Notes: generated by a model from the sequence alone, not told the origin. Counted from the stretch's first letter, positions 44,159 through 56,469 are shown. The stretch: DNA of 64,000 bases from Tragulus kanchil (GCA_022376925.1 JAIOJX010000004.1:174435501-174499500); one strand, 5' to 3'. Made by a program: numbers and translations.

Positions 44159-45937
44159 CACTAGCCCCCCTCCCTGCCCCCCTCCTCCTAGAGTCAGTAG
44201 CTTCCAGTGCTTTAAATGCCGATCTCTTGATACTTGACTCAGTAGTTCTAAATGACAAACTTAAGCAGCTACTTCTTGACTTTTCCCCTTTAAGGCGGGG
44301 GCGTCAGCTTCCTCTCACTCGGCTCCCTCTCGCCCACCAGGTCATCGCCGGCCCCTCCAGCCCCCGCCCCCGGGGCAGCCCGCGTGCGCCCGCACCGCCA
44401 GGGGCCCCTGCGCCAGGGGCCCCTGCGTTGCTGCGTCCTCGTCATCCGCGGCTCAGTGCGCAGGGTTTATACGACTGAGTCCAGCTGATCCCTCTTCCTG
44501 CGCGGCATTTTGTTTTCCCTGGGGTTAATCATTGTTCTTTTCTGTTTGCTTCCTTTCTATGTACTTCCTATTAATTAAACCCCTAACTCATTCCCACTTG
44601 TGAAGTCTCTTTCCAGGGTGTTCGACACCTCAGCTTCTCTGTCGCCTTCATCTTCCTGCTCCTTCCCGTGTTCTTCGGCTCTCAGAAATCTTCCTGATCT
44701 GTTGCATTAAGGAGCTCCTCTCTTGTTGGGTCCTCTCTGAGTCTCCTGCGGTCAGTGATGGCGGAGCCACCTGAAGCGTCTGCCGGTGTCCTCACTCTTC
44801 CCTGTCCTCCCTCCCGTTTTTCTTCTTACTCCACCTTCTGGGGGACTTCCTCAGTTTCAGTTCACAGCCCTTCTCTTGAGATTTTTGTCCCTGTGTGTCA
44901 TGCGTTTTATATTTTTAATTACCAGCGTTTGATTTTAATTCTCAGGATATTCCTTTTCTGTAGCGTCCTGCTCTTGTTTCTCGACTATAGTAGTTCATTC
45001 CTCGGAAGCTATTAACAGTAAGTGGTTTTTTTTAGTTTTAGTCACTTGAGAGGTCTTGCTTCTCTCTTCAGTGTTGCCTTTTCCTCCTATCTTCCAGGTG
45101 AGACATTTTCCTCAAAAAATGTGCCCTTAATAAGAAGTGAGATACTAAGAAGCAGATTAAAAGTTCTGCACAGACAGGTAGAGCCGGTCAACTTTGGGTT
45201 GAACTGCTTTGGCAGGGTCATCTGGCAGGCAGTTTCCTTGGAAGACTCCCAATGTCAGAATCTTTAAACCTTTTCTTTTGGGCTACTCAGATTTCCCAGG
45301 GACCGGGGTCGCCCGATATGACGTAGAATGCCCTGTTAAATGTAAATTTTAGATAAATAATGTATCTTTGTGTGTATGTCCCATGCCATAGGTGTATATT
45401 TATACTAAACTTATTTCTGTGTATCTGAAGCCTGGCTCGCAGAGCCCTTCCTGAAGCTCCCTGACTTAGCCAGCCTGGGCTCCGGGCATCTGCATTCCTG
45501 ACAAGGTCCTGGGGCACGCCGATGCTGCTGGATTAGAGTGCCCTGAGCACTGCTGTCCGACACCTTTGAAAACCTCCTTCTCCTGTCATTTCAGGAGGAA
45601 CAGGGCTAGTCATGGGTGCTCGGGCCACTTTAGCTGCAAGCCTTGTCCTCTTGTGATTTTAAACCAAAACAATTCTGTTGATTGTCCTCCTCCGACTGCT
45701 CCTGCCCGCCACGTCCCTCAGGCGTGGAGCTGGGAAGCCTGTGACTGAGCCCCTGGGCCTCCCGCTGCCCTCTTTGTGAGGCAAGGCCGTAACCCTCCTG
45801 CCCTTCTCCGGACAAACGGGAGCAGCTCAGCAGCTTGCCTAAGTCCCACGTCGAGGGGCACTTTACTGCGTCACGGGAGGTGCGGGCGCCGTGTTACAGG
45901 GTGAGCGCTCCCGCATCCTCTCTCCTGTCCCTTATGA

Positions 45938-46172
45938 CAGGGCTGCCCGGACCCTAGAGCACTGGCCGGTGCTGGTCCACGGCCTGTCAGGAGCCAGACC
46001 GCACAGCAGGAGCCGAGCGGCGGGCGAGCCAGGAAGGTTCGCCTGGCCTTCCCCATCGTGTGCATTATTGCCCGACCCCTCCCCACCACCCCCGCCCGCC
46101 GCACTGTCATCAGTGAAAGAATCGTCCTCCACGAAACTGGTCCCTGTGCCAGAAAGGCTGGAGACCGCCGCC
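45938..46172 (+). mobile_element. MER1-like hAT (Charlie) DNA transposon, internally deleted
   Basis: Begins CAGGGCTGCCCGGACCC, then GGTCCACGGCCTGTCAGGAG, CCAGACCGCACAGCAGGAGC and GCGGCGGGCGAGCC. Ends with CTCCACGAAACTGGTCCCTG, TGCCAGAAAGGCTGGAGACC and GCCG. Both ends fit the MER1 family of hAT elements, with most of the middle missing. The family name is from memory. Confidence 0.7.
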
Positions 46173-46316
46173 TTGACCAACAAGACCAACGCTGCACTCG
46201 CTCACCTTTGCCTGTCCATTTCCTATAATCACCCAGTGCATTGCTGGCACTTGGACTAAACCATGGCTATTAGATCAGCTAAGAATTAGAAAAACAAAAG
46301 ATGTTGTTATTGTTAA

Positions 46317-46497
46317 AGTATTTACTTATTTGGCCATGCCAGGTCCTAGTTGTGGCTCTTGGGATCTTCGATCTTCACTGCAACATGCTGAATCTTTAGT
46401 TGTGGCATGTGGGATCCAGTTCCCAGATTAGGGATTGAGCCTGGGCCCCAGCATCGGGAGCATCGAGTCTCAGCCACTGGCTGGCCTGGGAAGCCCC
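46317..46497 (-). mobile_element. CHR-type SINE, minus strand, diverged
   Basis: GTATTTACTTATTTGGCCATG, TAGTTGTGGCTCTTGGGATC, TTAGGGATTGAGCCTGGG and CTGGCCTGGGAAGCCCC. It lies at the start of the left copy of pair 12. The right copy has only a ragged remnant (47566-47592). Confidence 0.75.
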
Positions 46498-48656
46498 TAA
46501 AAAATACCATTTGACCCCCATTTATTCCCTCCAGCCCCTAAAAGATACCATTTTACCTCCATTTACTCCCTCTCTCATGTTCTTCCTTCAGGTCGGTCCA
46601 CGTTTCTGGGTCATCTGATGTCCTTTCTCTCAATAGAATGGGTCGTAGCTTTTCAGAAGGTCAGGGCGGCAGCGATGACCTCCCTCAGTGACTGTCTGTC
46701 AGAGAAGGCATTTATTTCCTCTTTATTTTTGAGAGATAATTTCACTGAATATGGAACTCTAGGTTGGTGACTTATTCTCCACACTTGAAACAGTCCAGTC
46801 CACTCTCTTACTTGCATGACTTCGGAGGAGAAACCCACGTGATTCTCGCCTGTGCTCCTCTGTAGATAAGCTCCCCCGTCTTGCTTCTGTCCAGATCGTC
46901 TCTGTGTCTTTGGTTTTCTGCTGTTGCCCTAGTTCCCACTTAGGGGATCCTCCTGGCTTACAGCTCAAAGGTCTTTGCTCTGGGACAGCAGGTCTTGTCT
47001 ATAATTCTCTGTGCTCACCCATCCCTCCAGATCTGGGGGTGACGTTTTGCCCTGTGACCTCAATTTCCTGATGGGACCCAGGAAGGGCTCTGGTTTTTCG
47101 GTTGGTTTGCCTTCCTTCTTGTTTTGAGGAAAAGAGTGGCCCGTCCAGGCTCTGACGTGCCAGAGCCCCATCCCCTTTCTGTCGCTTTCTCTCTCCAGAT
47201 CCCCACCTCGGGTCAGCTACGATACTTTTCTGCAAAAGCTAGTTAAGTTTCACTTTTACCTGGCCCACAGCCACCACCAGGCCCTCTCTGCTTGATTCAT
47301 GGGTTGACCATGTACATAGTCATAATTCATAGTATTCAGTGTCCGGGTGATGACTGAAAACTAGCTTTCTTCTCAGCGGCTCTGCCCCTGGGCCTCTGTG
47401 TCCTCCTCATCGTAGGCAAAGCTGGGGACACCCGTCATTTGGGGAAAGGCGGTCCTTAGCCGTAAACCGCTTCTACGGACAAAGAGAGTAGGGTGAGTCT
47501 TCAGTCATCGCTCTTCTCTGAGCGGGGTGCAGGTAAAGCTCAACCTGGTCAGCGCCCAGCTCTAGATTGGAGCCTGGCCCCAGCATCCAGCCCCTTAAAA
47601 TACCATTTGACCCCATTTATTCCTCCAGCCCCTAAAAGATACCATTTTACCTCCATTTACTCCCTCTCTCATGTTCTTCCTTCAGGTCGGTCCACGTTTC
47701 TGGGTCATCTGATGTCCTTTCTCTCAATAGAATGGGTCGTAGCTTTTCAGAAGGTCAGGGCGGCAGCGATGACCTCCCTCAGTGACTGTCTGTCAGAGAA
47801 GGCATTTATTTCCTCTTTATTTTTGAGAGATAATTTCACTGAATATGGAACTCTAGGTTGGTGACTTATTCTCCACACTTGAAACAGTCCAGTCCACTCT
47901 CTTACTTGCATGACTTCGGAGGAGAAACCCACGTGATTCTCGCCTGTGCTCCTCTGTAGATAAGCTCCCCCGTCTTGCTTCTGTCCAGATCGTCTCTGTG
48001 TCTTTGGTTTTCTGCTGTTGCCCTAGTTCCCACTTAGGGGATCCTCCTGGCTTACAGCTCAAAGGTCTTTGCTCTGGGACAGCAGGTCTTGTCTATAATT
48101 CTCTGTGCTCACCCATCCCTCCAGATCTGGGGGTGACGTTTTGCCCTGTGACCTCAATTTCCTGATGGGACCCAGGAAGGGCTCTGGTTTTTCGGTTGGT
48201 TTGCCTTCCTTCTTGTTTTGAGGAAAAGAGTGGCCCGTCCAGGCTCTGACGTGCCAGAGCCCCATCCCCTTTCTGTCGCTTTCTCTCTCCAGATCCCCAC
48301 CTCGGGTCAGCTACGATACTTTTCTGCAAAAGCTAGTTAAGTTTCACTTTTACCTGGCCCACAGCCACCACCAGGCCCTCTCTGCTTGATTCATGGGTTG
48401 ACCATGTACATAGTCATAATTCATAGTATTCAGTGTCCGGGTGATGACTGAAAACTAGCTTTCTTCTCAGCGGCTCTGCCCCTGGGCCTCTGTGTCCTCC
48501 TCATCGTAGGCAAAGCTGGGGACACCCGTCATTTGGGGAAAGGCGGTCCTTAGCCGTAAACCGCTTCTACGGACAAAGAGAGTAGGGTGAGTCTTCAGTC
48601 ATCGCTCTTCTCTGAGCGGGGTGCAGGTAAAGCTCAACCTGGTCAGCGCCCAGCTC
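46426..48656. repeat. Tandem pair 12 (1,094-bp unit)
   Basis: Left copy is about 46426-47565 and right copy about 47566-48656. The right copy starts AGATTGGAGCCTGGCCCCAG, a version of 46426-46497 with several deletions, and is clean after about 47640. The offset in the body is 1,094 bp with no difference seen. Contains no exon. Confidence 0.92.
46600..46960 (-). mobile_element. L1-like fragment, antisense (second copy 47694-48054)
   Basis: Order of TCAGAGAAGGCATTTATTTCC, GATAATTTCACTGAATATGG, AACTCTAGGTTGGTGAC, CTGTGTCTTTGGTTTTCTGC agrees with antisense L1 or an old related element. Diverged, so the assignment is moderate. Confidence 0.5.
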
Positions 48657-49026
48657 TCCCCAGTGGCTGCCCGCTTCCTCGTCCCTGTGTTTTCTCCTGG
48701 GCTCCCTCCGCCCAGCTCCCCGCCTCCTCTTCCAGGCTACCACCAAGAGCCTCCTCCTGGACTGCCCCCCGTTCTCCAGGGCTGGAGCCCCCGTTGCTTC
48801 CATCCCACATCTTTTCATTTCTTAATTTACATCCTTATCTTACTGGAGTATTTCCTGGAGTAATTTCCTAAGAGAAGGCGGAGGGGCGGACAGGAAATCA
48901 ATTTTCTCAGTTCTTTGTCTGAAAAATTTTTTAGTTTCCTTCACACAGATTGTTAGCTTGCTGGAACATCCTAGGGAGCAGATCATTTTCCCTTAACACT
49001 TTAAAGTGAATTTAGTGCTCCATTGT

Positions 49027-49098
49027 CTGTGTGTGTGTGGACATGTGTGTAAGAGTATGTGTGTGTATGTGTGTGAGTGCGTGTGCGTGTGTGTGTAG
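49027..49098. repeat. TG-rich microsatellite
   Basis: About 70 bases of TG/GTGTGC alternation with few interruptions. Likely polymorphic in length. Confidence 0.9.
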
Positions 49099-50038
49099 CG
49101 GAAAGGAGGACCGCCTCATCCTCAAACGCCTGTATCTTCTCTTTTCCTTAAACCGGGTCTCTTCTCACTAAATCTGTTTCCAGCTGAACACAAATTCAAA
49201 TGCATTCAGTGACTAAATCATGGAAAAAATAGCACCAGATAAATGACTAACTGAATGATTACAAGAGGGTCTTGTTAAAACGTAGTTAGACTTGATACTT
49301 TCATAAACAACACAAGGGCTGTGGCATTTCTGTAGTCCACCTGTCAATGGGGTGATCAACTTTTTTACGAATTGAAACCTTAATAAGGATCCATCGCTCC
49401 GTCGCTTGTTTCTTCTCAAAGACCTCTTGATGATAAACATCTCTGTTATTTGTAATTATATGTAGATTATTCTTTTCTAGATCCAGAATAGACTTTTCTA
49501 AATAATACTGAGATTAGCATATGCATTTGATTTTATTACTAAATTTTAATACCAAGTTGGCAATTTATCCTGCCGATGAAATGGAGCTGATTATCCTCTT
49601 CCTCGGCGTCTCCGCCGCGCGAGCCAGCGACGCGGGGCTGGGGAAGGCGGCTCCGCAGCTGTGGCTGGAGAAGCACAGCTCTTGGCTCCTTGTCTTTAGA
49701 AGCCGCTCTCCACCCGCTGGAAACTTTCCTCTGCACTTGCCAGCATTTTGAGCTCTTCCTGGACACACACTCCATCCTGCAGAAAGTGGGTCAAGGTGCC
49801 CGTGATCCGCAGGGAATCAAGGTTATAGAAACGTGACCTCTGAGTGCTGTCAAGCTGTGTTTCGGATTATTTTACATCTTTAACGAAGATACTCTGTAGT
49901 CTCGTGAAGCTCAGATTTGCTCTTGTGATGTCCTCTTTTAGAATTAAAGTTGTCTTGTGCATACGCCCGAGTGGAGAGCAGGAGCCTCTTTTCCGATGTG
50001 AACGCCCTCGTGGAGACTCGCACCCAGACGGAACTTCT

Positions 50039-50250
50039 TTTTTAACGTTTTTATTGACTTGTGGATCTGCCGCGTCGAGTGGCGGTCGCGTCCCGTGAGA
50101 CCCCGCGTGGTGGTGCTCGTTCTCTCCAGCCATGGTGCACGGGCTCAGCTGCTCTGTAGCATGTGGGATTCAGTGCCCCGACCAGGGATCAGACCCACAT
50201 CCTCTGCCTTGCAAGGCGAGTTCTTAACCACTGGACCACCAGGGAGTCTC
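50039..50250 (-). mobile_element. CHR-type SINE, minus strand
   Basis: TTTTTTAACGTTTTTATTGACTTG side first, then GCTCAGCTGCTCTGTAGCATG, ACCAGGGATCAGACCCACA and ACCACTGGACCACCAGGGAG. Diverged, full length. Confidence 0.8.
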
Positions 50251-50353
50251 TAGTTGAGAAGATGCTCGGCTGTGTAGGTCTTGTGAAAAATGCGTTTTGG
50301 GTGCTCTCTGCTTGACAACATAGTTTCAACCGCTCTTTGAAAAAGCAAGTCAC

Positions 50354-50681
50354 GGACTTCCCCTCGTGGTCCAGTGGGTAAAGACACCGCCATGCTGTGC
50401 AAGTGGTGCCGGTTCGATCCCTGGGACCGATGTGTCCAATTACCGAGCCAGAGCTCTGGCGCGCGTGTGCCCAGAGCAGGCGCTCTGCGATGACAGAGGT
50501 CACTGCAATGGGAGGCCCACAGGAGCCAAAAAACAAAGACGGATGAAAATAGAGAAATGAAAGACCAATAGAAGTGGCCCGCCCGCTCCCCTCCCTCCCC
50601 ACCCCACCCCCCAAAAAGATTAAAAAAAAAAAAAACTAAGTAGAAAGTCTTCATTAAAATTAAAAAAAAAAAAAAAAAAAA
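50354..50681 (+). mobile_element. CHR SINE with target-site duplication
   Basis: GGACTTCCCCTCGTGGTCCAG, GGTTCGATCCCTGG, ACCGAGCCAGAGCTCTGG and GCCAAAAAACAAAGACGG, with two A-rich tails (50622-50635 and 50661-50683). The direct repeat AAAGCAAGTCAC at about 50342-50353 and 50682-50693 marks the insertion. An internal deletion removes the part between the B-box and ACCGATGTGTCC. Confidence 0.9.
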
Positions 50682-51138
50682 AAGCAAGTCACATCAGTTT
50701 ACTCAGCTCCCCTTTCTCTTTCACTGGCTCTGACGTCAGCTGCATCCCCTTGGTCACAACTCCACACCCGTCATGTCCCTGCGGGGCACCTGCCTCTGCC
50801 CCATCGCAGGCCAGATTCCGCAGCCAGTCCCCTGCATCCTCTGCTCTCCAAACCCGCGAGCCCTCCCGTCCCGCCTTCCAGTCTCACGTCCAGAGCTTCC
50901 CAGCAGGCCAGTCTGTGGCCTCACCAGCCGCCGGGGCCCACACCCTCTCCTGGCATTTCTCTTCCCCGAGCCCTTGTCTGATGGCACAGCTGACCCGTGC
51001 ACCTGCACCTGCAGGCCGGGGAAGGGAGTCTCATCTTTATTCATAGTCTCCATGCTGTTTTGTACTCGGCAAGTGTTTGTTGAATGAATAAGTGATGGAG
51101 TTTTAAATTAATACATTATTTTCTTTCTTTGGGACAAG

Positions 51139-51313
51139 CTGGGGAATCAGCTGGCATGATGACGCCATCAACTACTCTGACTTCCTGCGAGCGGTGGAGA
51201 GCCATCAGCCACAAGAGGCGGGCGCGCCGGTCAATTTTGCAGCCCTGAATCCAGAGGAGGTTCTGAAGAGCATCCAGGAGGTTGTTGCCGCCTCCGGTCT
51301 GGCCCTGTCGACG
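51139..51313 (+). CDS. EFCAB6: EFCAB6 internal exon F
   Basis: Internal exon of 175 nt between TTTGGGACAAG (acceptor, to 51138) and GTACGG (51314). Its first C completes the Ser codon from exon E, followed by WGISWHDDAINYSDFLRAVE, a degenerate second half of an EF-hand. The tail reads INF-like VNFAALNPEEVLKSIQEVV and SGLALST, ending in phase 0. The fit with the family is good through the whole exon. Single copy. The donor GTACGG is acceptable but not strong. Confidence 0.9.
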
Positions 51314-51801
51314 GTACGGCAGACCGCACACGTTTTATGTGGGAACTGCCGCTCTGGTGCCCACGGCAATTCCTGAAAACTAGCCCTCGGCCCTGCCCCT
51401 CCTCCTGGCCCCTCCGCCTCCCTCCACTCTCTTAGGGCATCAGGCCTCGATGGTTGACGGAGATCCGATTGTTCACGTGAGCCAGCGTGTGTCCAGTTCT
51501 GCCCTGTGCAGAGCTACCGGCCGGCACCCGGCACGTGCTCTTGTGAGGCCACAGGGCCCAGTGTTCAGCGACGTCTGGTGCGGCGAGGGTGGGGTTCCTG
51601 GGCAAACAGGGCAGAGGCGTCGGTGAGGGCGGGCTCGGCGCACCCCGTGACCCAGGCCCCGGGGGCTGAGGGACACCGTCTCAAGGTGGCCTTGGGGAGG
51701 CTGGCCGGGCCGGACGATGGCACAAACTCATGAGACCAGGCCCCAGGGGTGTAAGAAGGGAGCCGCCCGCACGCGGACAGGGAGGCTGGCGTCTGTTGAG
51801 C

Positions 51802-53829
51802 CCCTGGCGTGTGCGGAGACTCGGCCTGTGTGGGGTGCGTCCTCGGAAGACAGGCCGCGCTCCTGACGTGGGGCTGGCCCCCCTCCAGCGTCCCCACTTG
51901 AGGTCCCCCTGCAGGAGACATGGGAAGAGAGAGGCTGTGTGCAGAGGGCAGGCCTTGCTGCTGAGCAAGACGGCAGCTCAGAGCCTCCCGTGCGAGGGGG
52001 AGCACGCCGTCCAGACGAAGCGGTCAGAGCAGGGCTGACTCCGGGCCTGCGACCCACAGACCCCCAGGCCCACCCAGACCCCCAGGCCTGTGCGCTCAAG
52101 CCCCCTCGGCGCCGGGAGGCAAGCTGGGCTCCCAAGTCCAGTGTCAGGGGCCGGGGGAGAGGAGAGAGGAAGCCAGCCCATGAATGTTCTGGAATACCAG
52201 TGAGTGTGGCCTTCCTCCTGGGCAGCAGAGATGGTTTGCATGTAGACAGTCACTATGATGGTTTGACACTTTAGTGTCTTTAATGACTCTCTGAAGATCA
52301 AAGAAAGGTAAGTGTGACCTCAGGTTATCTGGGAAGCCCATCTATACCACACCAGCTCGCCCTGGCCCAGTGGTCACCTTGTGAGGACTGGAGACTCGAT
52401 GCACACAAGGGCCACGAATAAGAAAGTGAGGAAGAAGCCCAGGCCGGGGGCGTGGCCCCAGCAGGCCGGGGGCATGGCGCCGTCCAGAGGGCAGCGTCTG
52501 CTCAGCCCCACTGCTGGCTGCTGAACTGACAAACGGTGCCAGCTTGGCCAGATCTCTGCATTCTTCACGAGAAGTTATGAAACTCCCTGAGTTCCAAATG
52601 TCAGCCCCTGTTACAAGCCTGGGAGAAGCGCCGTGCAGGCCAGGTAGAGCTGCGTGCAGGGCGGCTCTGCCCACGCCCAGCTCGGAGTGGCTCCACGGCG
52701 CGGCCTGTCGAGGTGTTTCTCAAACTGAGGCCCGTGGAACCCGTGGGAGGGAGCACGGCCTCGCTCTGAGAAGCACGCCCTAGGAGACGAGGCGTGAGCC
52801 GGAGCGTGAGGGTCCCTGGCGGTGCGGAGACTCGGCCTGTGTGGGGTGCGCCTCGGAAGACAGGCCGCGCTCCTGACGTGGGGCTGGCCCTCCAGCGTCC
52901 CCACTTGAGGTCCCCTGCAGGAGACATGGGAAGAGAGAGCTGTGTGCAGAGGGCAGGCCTTGCTGCTGAGCAAGACGGCAGCTCAGAGCCTCCCGTGCGA
53001 GGGGGAGCACGCCGTCCAGACGAAGCGGTCAGAGCAGGGCTGACTCCGGGCCTGCGACCCACAGACCCCCAGGCCCACCCAGACCCCCAGGCCTGTGCGC
53101 TCAAGCCCCCTCGGCGCCGGGAGGCAAGCTGGGCTCCCAAGTCCAGTGTCAGGGGCCGGGGGAGAGGAGCGAGGAAGCCAGCCCATGAATGTTCTGGAAT
53201 ACCAGTGAGTGTGGCCTTCCTCCTGGGCAGCAGAGATGGTTTGCATGTAGACAGTCACTATGATGGTTTGACACTTTAGTGTCTTTAATGACTCTCTGAA
53301 GATCAAAGAAAGGTAAGTGTGACCTCAGGTTATCTGGGAAGCCCATCTATACCACACCAGCTCGCCCTGGCCCAGTGGTCACCTTGTGAGGACTGGAGAC
53401 TCGATGCACACAAGGGCCACGAATAAGAAAGTGAGGAAGAAGCCCAGGCCGGGGGCGTGGCCCCAGCAGGCCGGGGGCATGGCGCCGTCCAGAGGGCAGC
53501 GTCTGCTCAGCCCCACTGCTGGCTGCTGAACTGACAAACGGTGCCAGCTTGGCCAGATCTCTGCATTCTTCACGAGAAGTTATGAAACTCCCTGAGTTCC
53601 AAATGTCAGCCCCTGTTACAAGCCTGGGAGAAGCGCCGTGCAGGCCAGGTAGAGCTGCGTGCAGGGCGGCTCTGCCCACGCCCAGCTCGGAGTGGCTCCA
53701 CGGCGCGGCCTGTCGAGGTGTTTCTCAAACTGAGGCCCGTGGAACCCGTGGGAGGGAGCACGGCCCTCGCTTCTGAGAAGCACGCCCTAGGAGACGAGGC
53801 GTGGAGCCGGAGCGTGAGGGTCTCTGGCC
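51802..53829. repeat. Tandem pair 13 (about 1,005-bp unit)
   Basis: Left copy is about 51802-52815 and right copy about 52816-53829. The offset is 1,011 bp at the seam and 1,005 bp in the body. The right copy loses single bases or short runs in its first 130 nt (GCGTCC to GCGCC, GCCCCCCTCC to GCCCTCC, CCCCCTG to CCCCTG). The left copy loses bases in its last 100 nt (GGCCTCGCTCTG against GGCCCTCGCTTCTG). Confidence 0.92.
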
Positions 53830-54338
53830 CGGAGACTGCAGGTGGCTGGGTGGGGGTGGGGTGGCGTCTGGGGAATGGAGGTGAGGCGGACGACGGTGTC
53901 TGAGGGGAGAGGTCAGGAAGGGGACCGGGCACGTGACGCGTCCCCTCGCGTCCCTGGAGACACGTCTCGAGGCAGCGTCTTGTTTCTGAAATGACGCAGC
54001 AGTGCCTTACATCCGTGCAGAGTCCTTAGCTCCCTAAGCCTTCGCACATCCGAGTCTCCCCCCGACCCCTACACCCGGCGAAGCCCGCCCCAGGGAGGCT
54101 TGGGCTCTGTGACCACAGTGAGCCGGACCCCCGCTCAGCCCGAGGTCCCCTGCGCCCGGCGGCCCCTTAGCGCCTTTTAGACCCTCCGGGCAGGACGCTC
54201 GGTCAGCGCCCTTCATGTTAAGGGCCGTTCTCCTTAAAGATCTGTGACCTGCAGGAACCTGGACAGGTGTGTTTTCAGGCTGTAGTAAAACTTAAACGGA
54301 CTCAAGTTCTGAAGCCCCTGTTTTCATACTGAAGACGT

Positions 54339-54410
54339 TCAGCTCAGAGAGCCTGAGGGCTTACGGCTCAGAGAGCCTGAGGGCTTACGGCCGGGGCCGG
54401 GGCCGGGGGC
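54339..54410. repeat. 24-bp direct repeat followed by a GGGGCC run
   Basis: GCTCAGAGAGCCTGAGGGCT occurs twice in a row, about 24 bases apart, then three GGGGCC units (54389-54410). Small tandem structure in GC-rich intron. Confidence 0.8.
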
Positions 54411-55350
54411 AACACGGCCGAGGTTCACCGGCCCCTCCTGGCTGCGGAGCAGAGGCTTCCCACGGCTCCTGGCTGTGTCGTGTTGCCGCAGGCTAAATGC
54501 AAGCTTGCAGCCCGTGTTGAGGTGGATTTAACGCCTGACACCACCGCCTGGACTGATCCAGGGGCCTGAGTAGCCCTGAGCGAGAAGTAACCACAGGGAA
54601 TTTGGGCGTGGCTGTGCACGTTAAACGCTTACTAAGAAACAAAGATCTTAACCTACCCCTTGATACAGGTTTTCCAGTGCAAGAGAAACGAAGTGATTTT
54701 GTTTCAACAGATGGAAAAAAATGTGCTCTCTTTTTATAGCCAATGTTTGCACTTGGGCTTGAGTGCTGTCTGCTGGCTGGCACCGTCTTCCCCAGCCCCT
54801 CCGGCCCGGGTGTGGGCAACGGGTCTCCACGGGGCTCTGGCCAAGGGTGGGCAAAGGAGAGCTGCCTCAGGGTTCAGGCTGCGGGGTGGGGCTGGGAGGG
54901 GGTGCTCCTCCTCCGGGCCCCTTCCAGGACTCTGATCTATCCTGAGAGCCCTGCCACGCGCCCCAGGGCAGAGGAATCGCCCCTGAGCCTCTGCTTATGA
55001 ATGGCTCACTCAGGAGCTAGGGTTTAGTGATGGAGAGCCCGCAGGCAGGTCTCTTCACCCCTCGGAGCCGCCTCGAGACTGGCGCGGATGGGGCTCCTCC
55101 CCCGCTCCTCGTCCTCTTCATGTCCACGTAGGAGTGACTGAGGCGGGTTTCCTAAATGACCCGTCAGCTCCCACGCCAAGCGTGCATCCTACCCATCTCT
55201 CAGTCCTGGCGCATTTATTTAGAGATTTAGAATCTACATGTAGTTCCCATTCACTTGATTTCATTTGCACTCAGGAAAGCAATATTTCAGAAAATATTTT
55301 TGAAATACTTATTTGACAGTAACATCTGCCTTTTCTTTTTCAAATTGTAG

Positions 55351-55542
55351 GCATTTTGTGCATTGGATAAAGAGGACACCGGGTTTGTAAAGGCTTCGGA
55401 TTTTGGAAAGGTTCTGAAGGATTTCTGTTACAAACTAACAGATAGCCAGTATCATTATTTTTTGAGAAAACTGAGAATTCATCTCACCCCTTACATAAAT
55501 TGGAAATATTTTCTCCAGAACTTCGGCAGTTACGTTGAAGAG
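55351..55542 (+). CDS. EFCAB6: EFCAB6 internal exon G (EF-hand), left copy
   Basis: Internal exon of 192 nt, exactly 64 codons in phase 0, between CAAATTGTAG (to 55350) and GTAAGC (55543). It begins AFCALDKEDTGFVKASDFGK and ends NFGSYVEE. The EF loop DKEDTGFVKASD has Asp at 1, Glu at 3, Gly at 6 and Asp at 12, with Thr at 5, so binding is doubtful. RIHLTPYINWKYFLQNF matches my memory of the family almost word for word. Exons before it join cleanly (SGLALST then AFCAL). The next exon of the gene was not found in this window. Confidence 0.93.
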
Positions 55543-56469
55543 GTAAGCGCGTCTGCAGCACATACGCATTTCTTTTTGGCAAAGGGCTAAAATTAGTCTT
55601 TGCAAACCAGATAATTGATTAAAACCATGTCACATAGATTGGCAGTCACCTCAGTCAATTAGTTTATTCTAAATGAAAATGGATATAAACTCTACATCAA
55701 ACGTTAGAAGGGGCATATGTATCCTATTCTTCACTGGAAAACCATTTTCTTTTACTTACTCTCAAAGAAGTTGCGGGGGGCCTGTGTTTTGATTAGAGTT
55801 CCAGGAATCGTAAGTCCCTGAAGACGATGTGGTGTCCTGAGAAGTGAGGCCACACTGCGTCAGGCCCCGAGGGACCCGGGACCCACTTGGGAGATGTTTG
55901 TTGAGGGCCCACTGTGTGCCCGGCCCTGGGCTGTGCATCAGCCAGTCCTGGCGTGTGGAGCACTGTGGTTGTGATGGGGTCCTGGGTGTCTAAGAGGGCT
56001 TCCTGGAGGAGGCTGACCGCGGGCTCCTCCTCCGGGCCCCTTCCAGGACTCTGATCTATCCTGAGAGCCCTGCCACGCGCCCCAGGGCAGAGGAATCGCC
56101 CCTGAGCCTCTGCTTATGAATGGCTCACTCAGGAGCTAGGGTTTAGTGATGGAGAGCCCGCAGGCAGGTCTCTTCACCCCTCGGAGCCGCCTCGAGACTG
56201 GCGCGGATGGGGCTCCTCCCCCGCTCCTCGTCCTCTTCATGTCCACGTAGGAGTGACTGAGGCGGGTTTCCTAAATGACCCGTCAGCTCCCACGCCAAGC
56301 GTGCATCCTACCCATCTCTCAGTCCTGGCGCATTTATTTAGAGATTTAGAATCTACATGTAGTTCCCATTCACTTGATTTCATTTGCACTCAGGAAAGCA
56401 ATATTTCAGAAAATATTTTTGAAATACTTATTTGACAGTAACATCTGCCTTTTCTTTTTCAAATTGTAG

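Larger units (their letters stand above)
42324..51138 (+). other. EFCAB6: EFCAB6 intron E-F
   Basis: About 7.7-8.8 kb as assembled. It contains the rest of pair 11, CHR SINEs (43880-44158, 46317-46497, 50039-50250, 50354-50681), a MER1-like hAT element, antisense L1-like sequence copied by pair 12, and a long TG repeat near 49.03-49.1 kb. I cannot assign 44.2-45.9 kb or 49.1-50.0 kb. It ends TTTGGGACAAG. Confidence 0.8.
51314..55350 (+). other. EFCAB6: EFCAB6 intron F-G
   Basis: About 4.0 kb, GC-rich, mostly made of tandem pair 13. It ends in CAAATTGTAG. A short 24-base direct repeat and a GGGGCC run lie at 54339-54410. No transposable element is recognised in it. Confidence 0.8.

Noticed and set aside
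44300..45280. Antisense L1 or other repeat in this AT-rich stretch
   Set aside because: Some landmarks resemble antisense L1 but their order is not convincing, so I left it unassigned.
54389..54410. GGGGCC run as a pathogenic-type hexanucleotide expansion
   Set aside because: Only about three units are present, which is ordinary in GC-rich introns.
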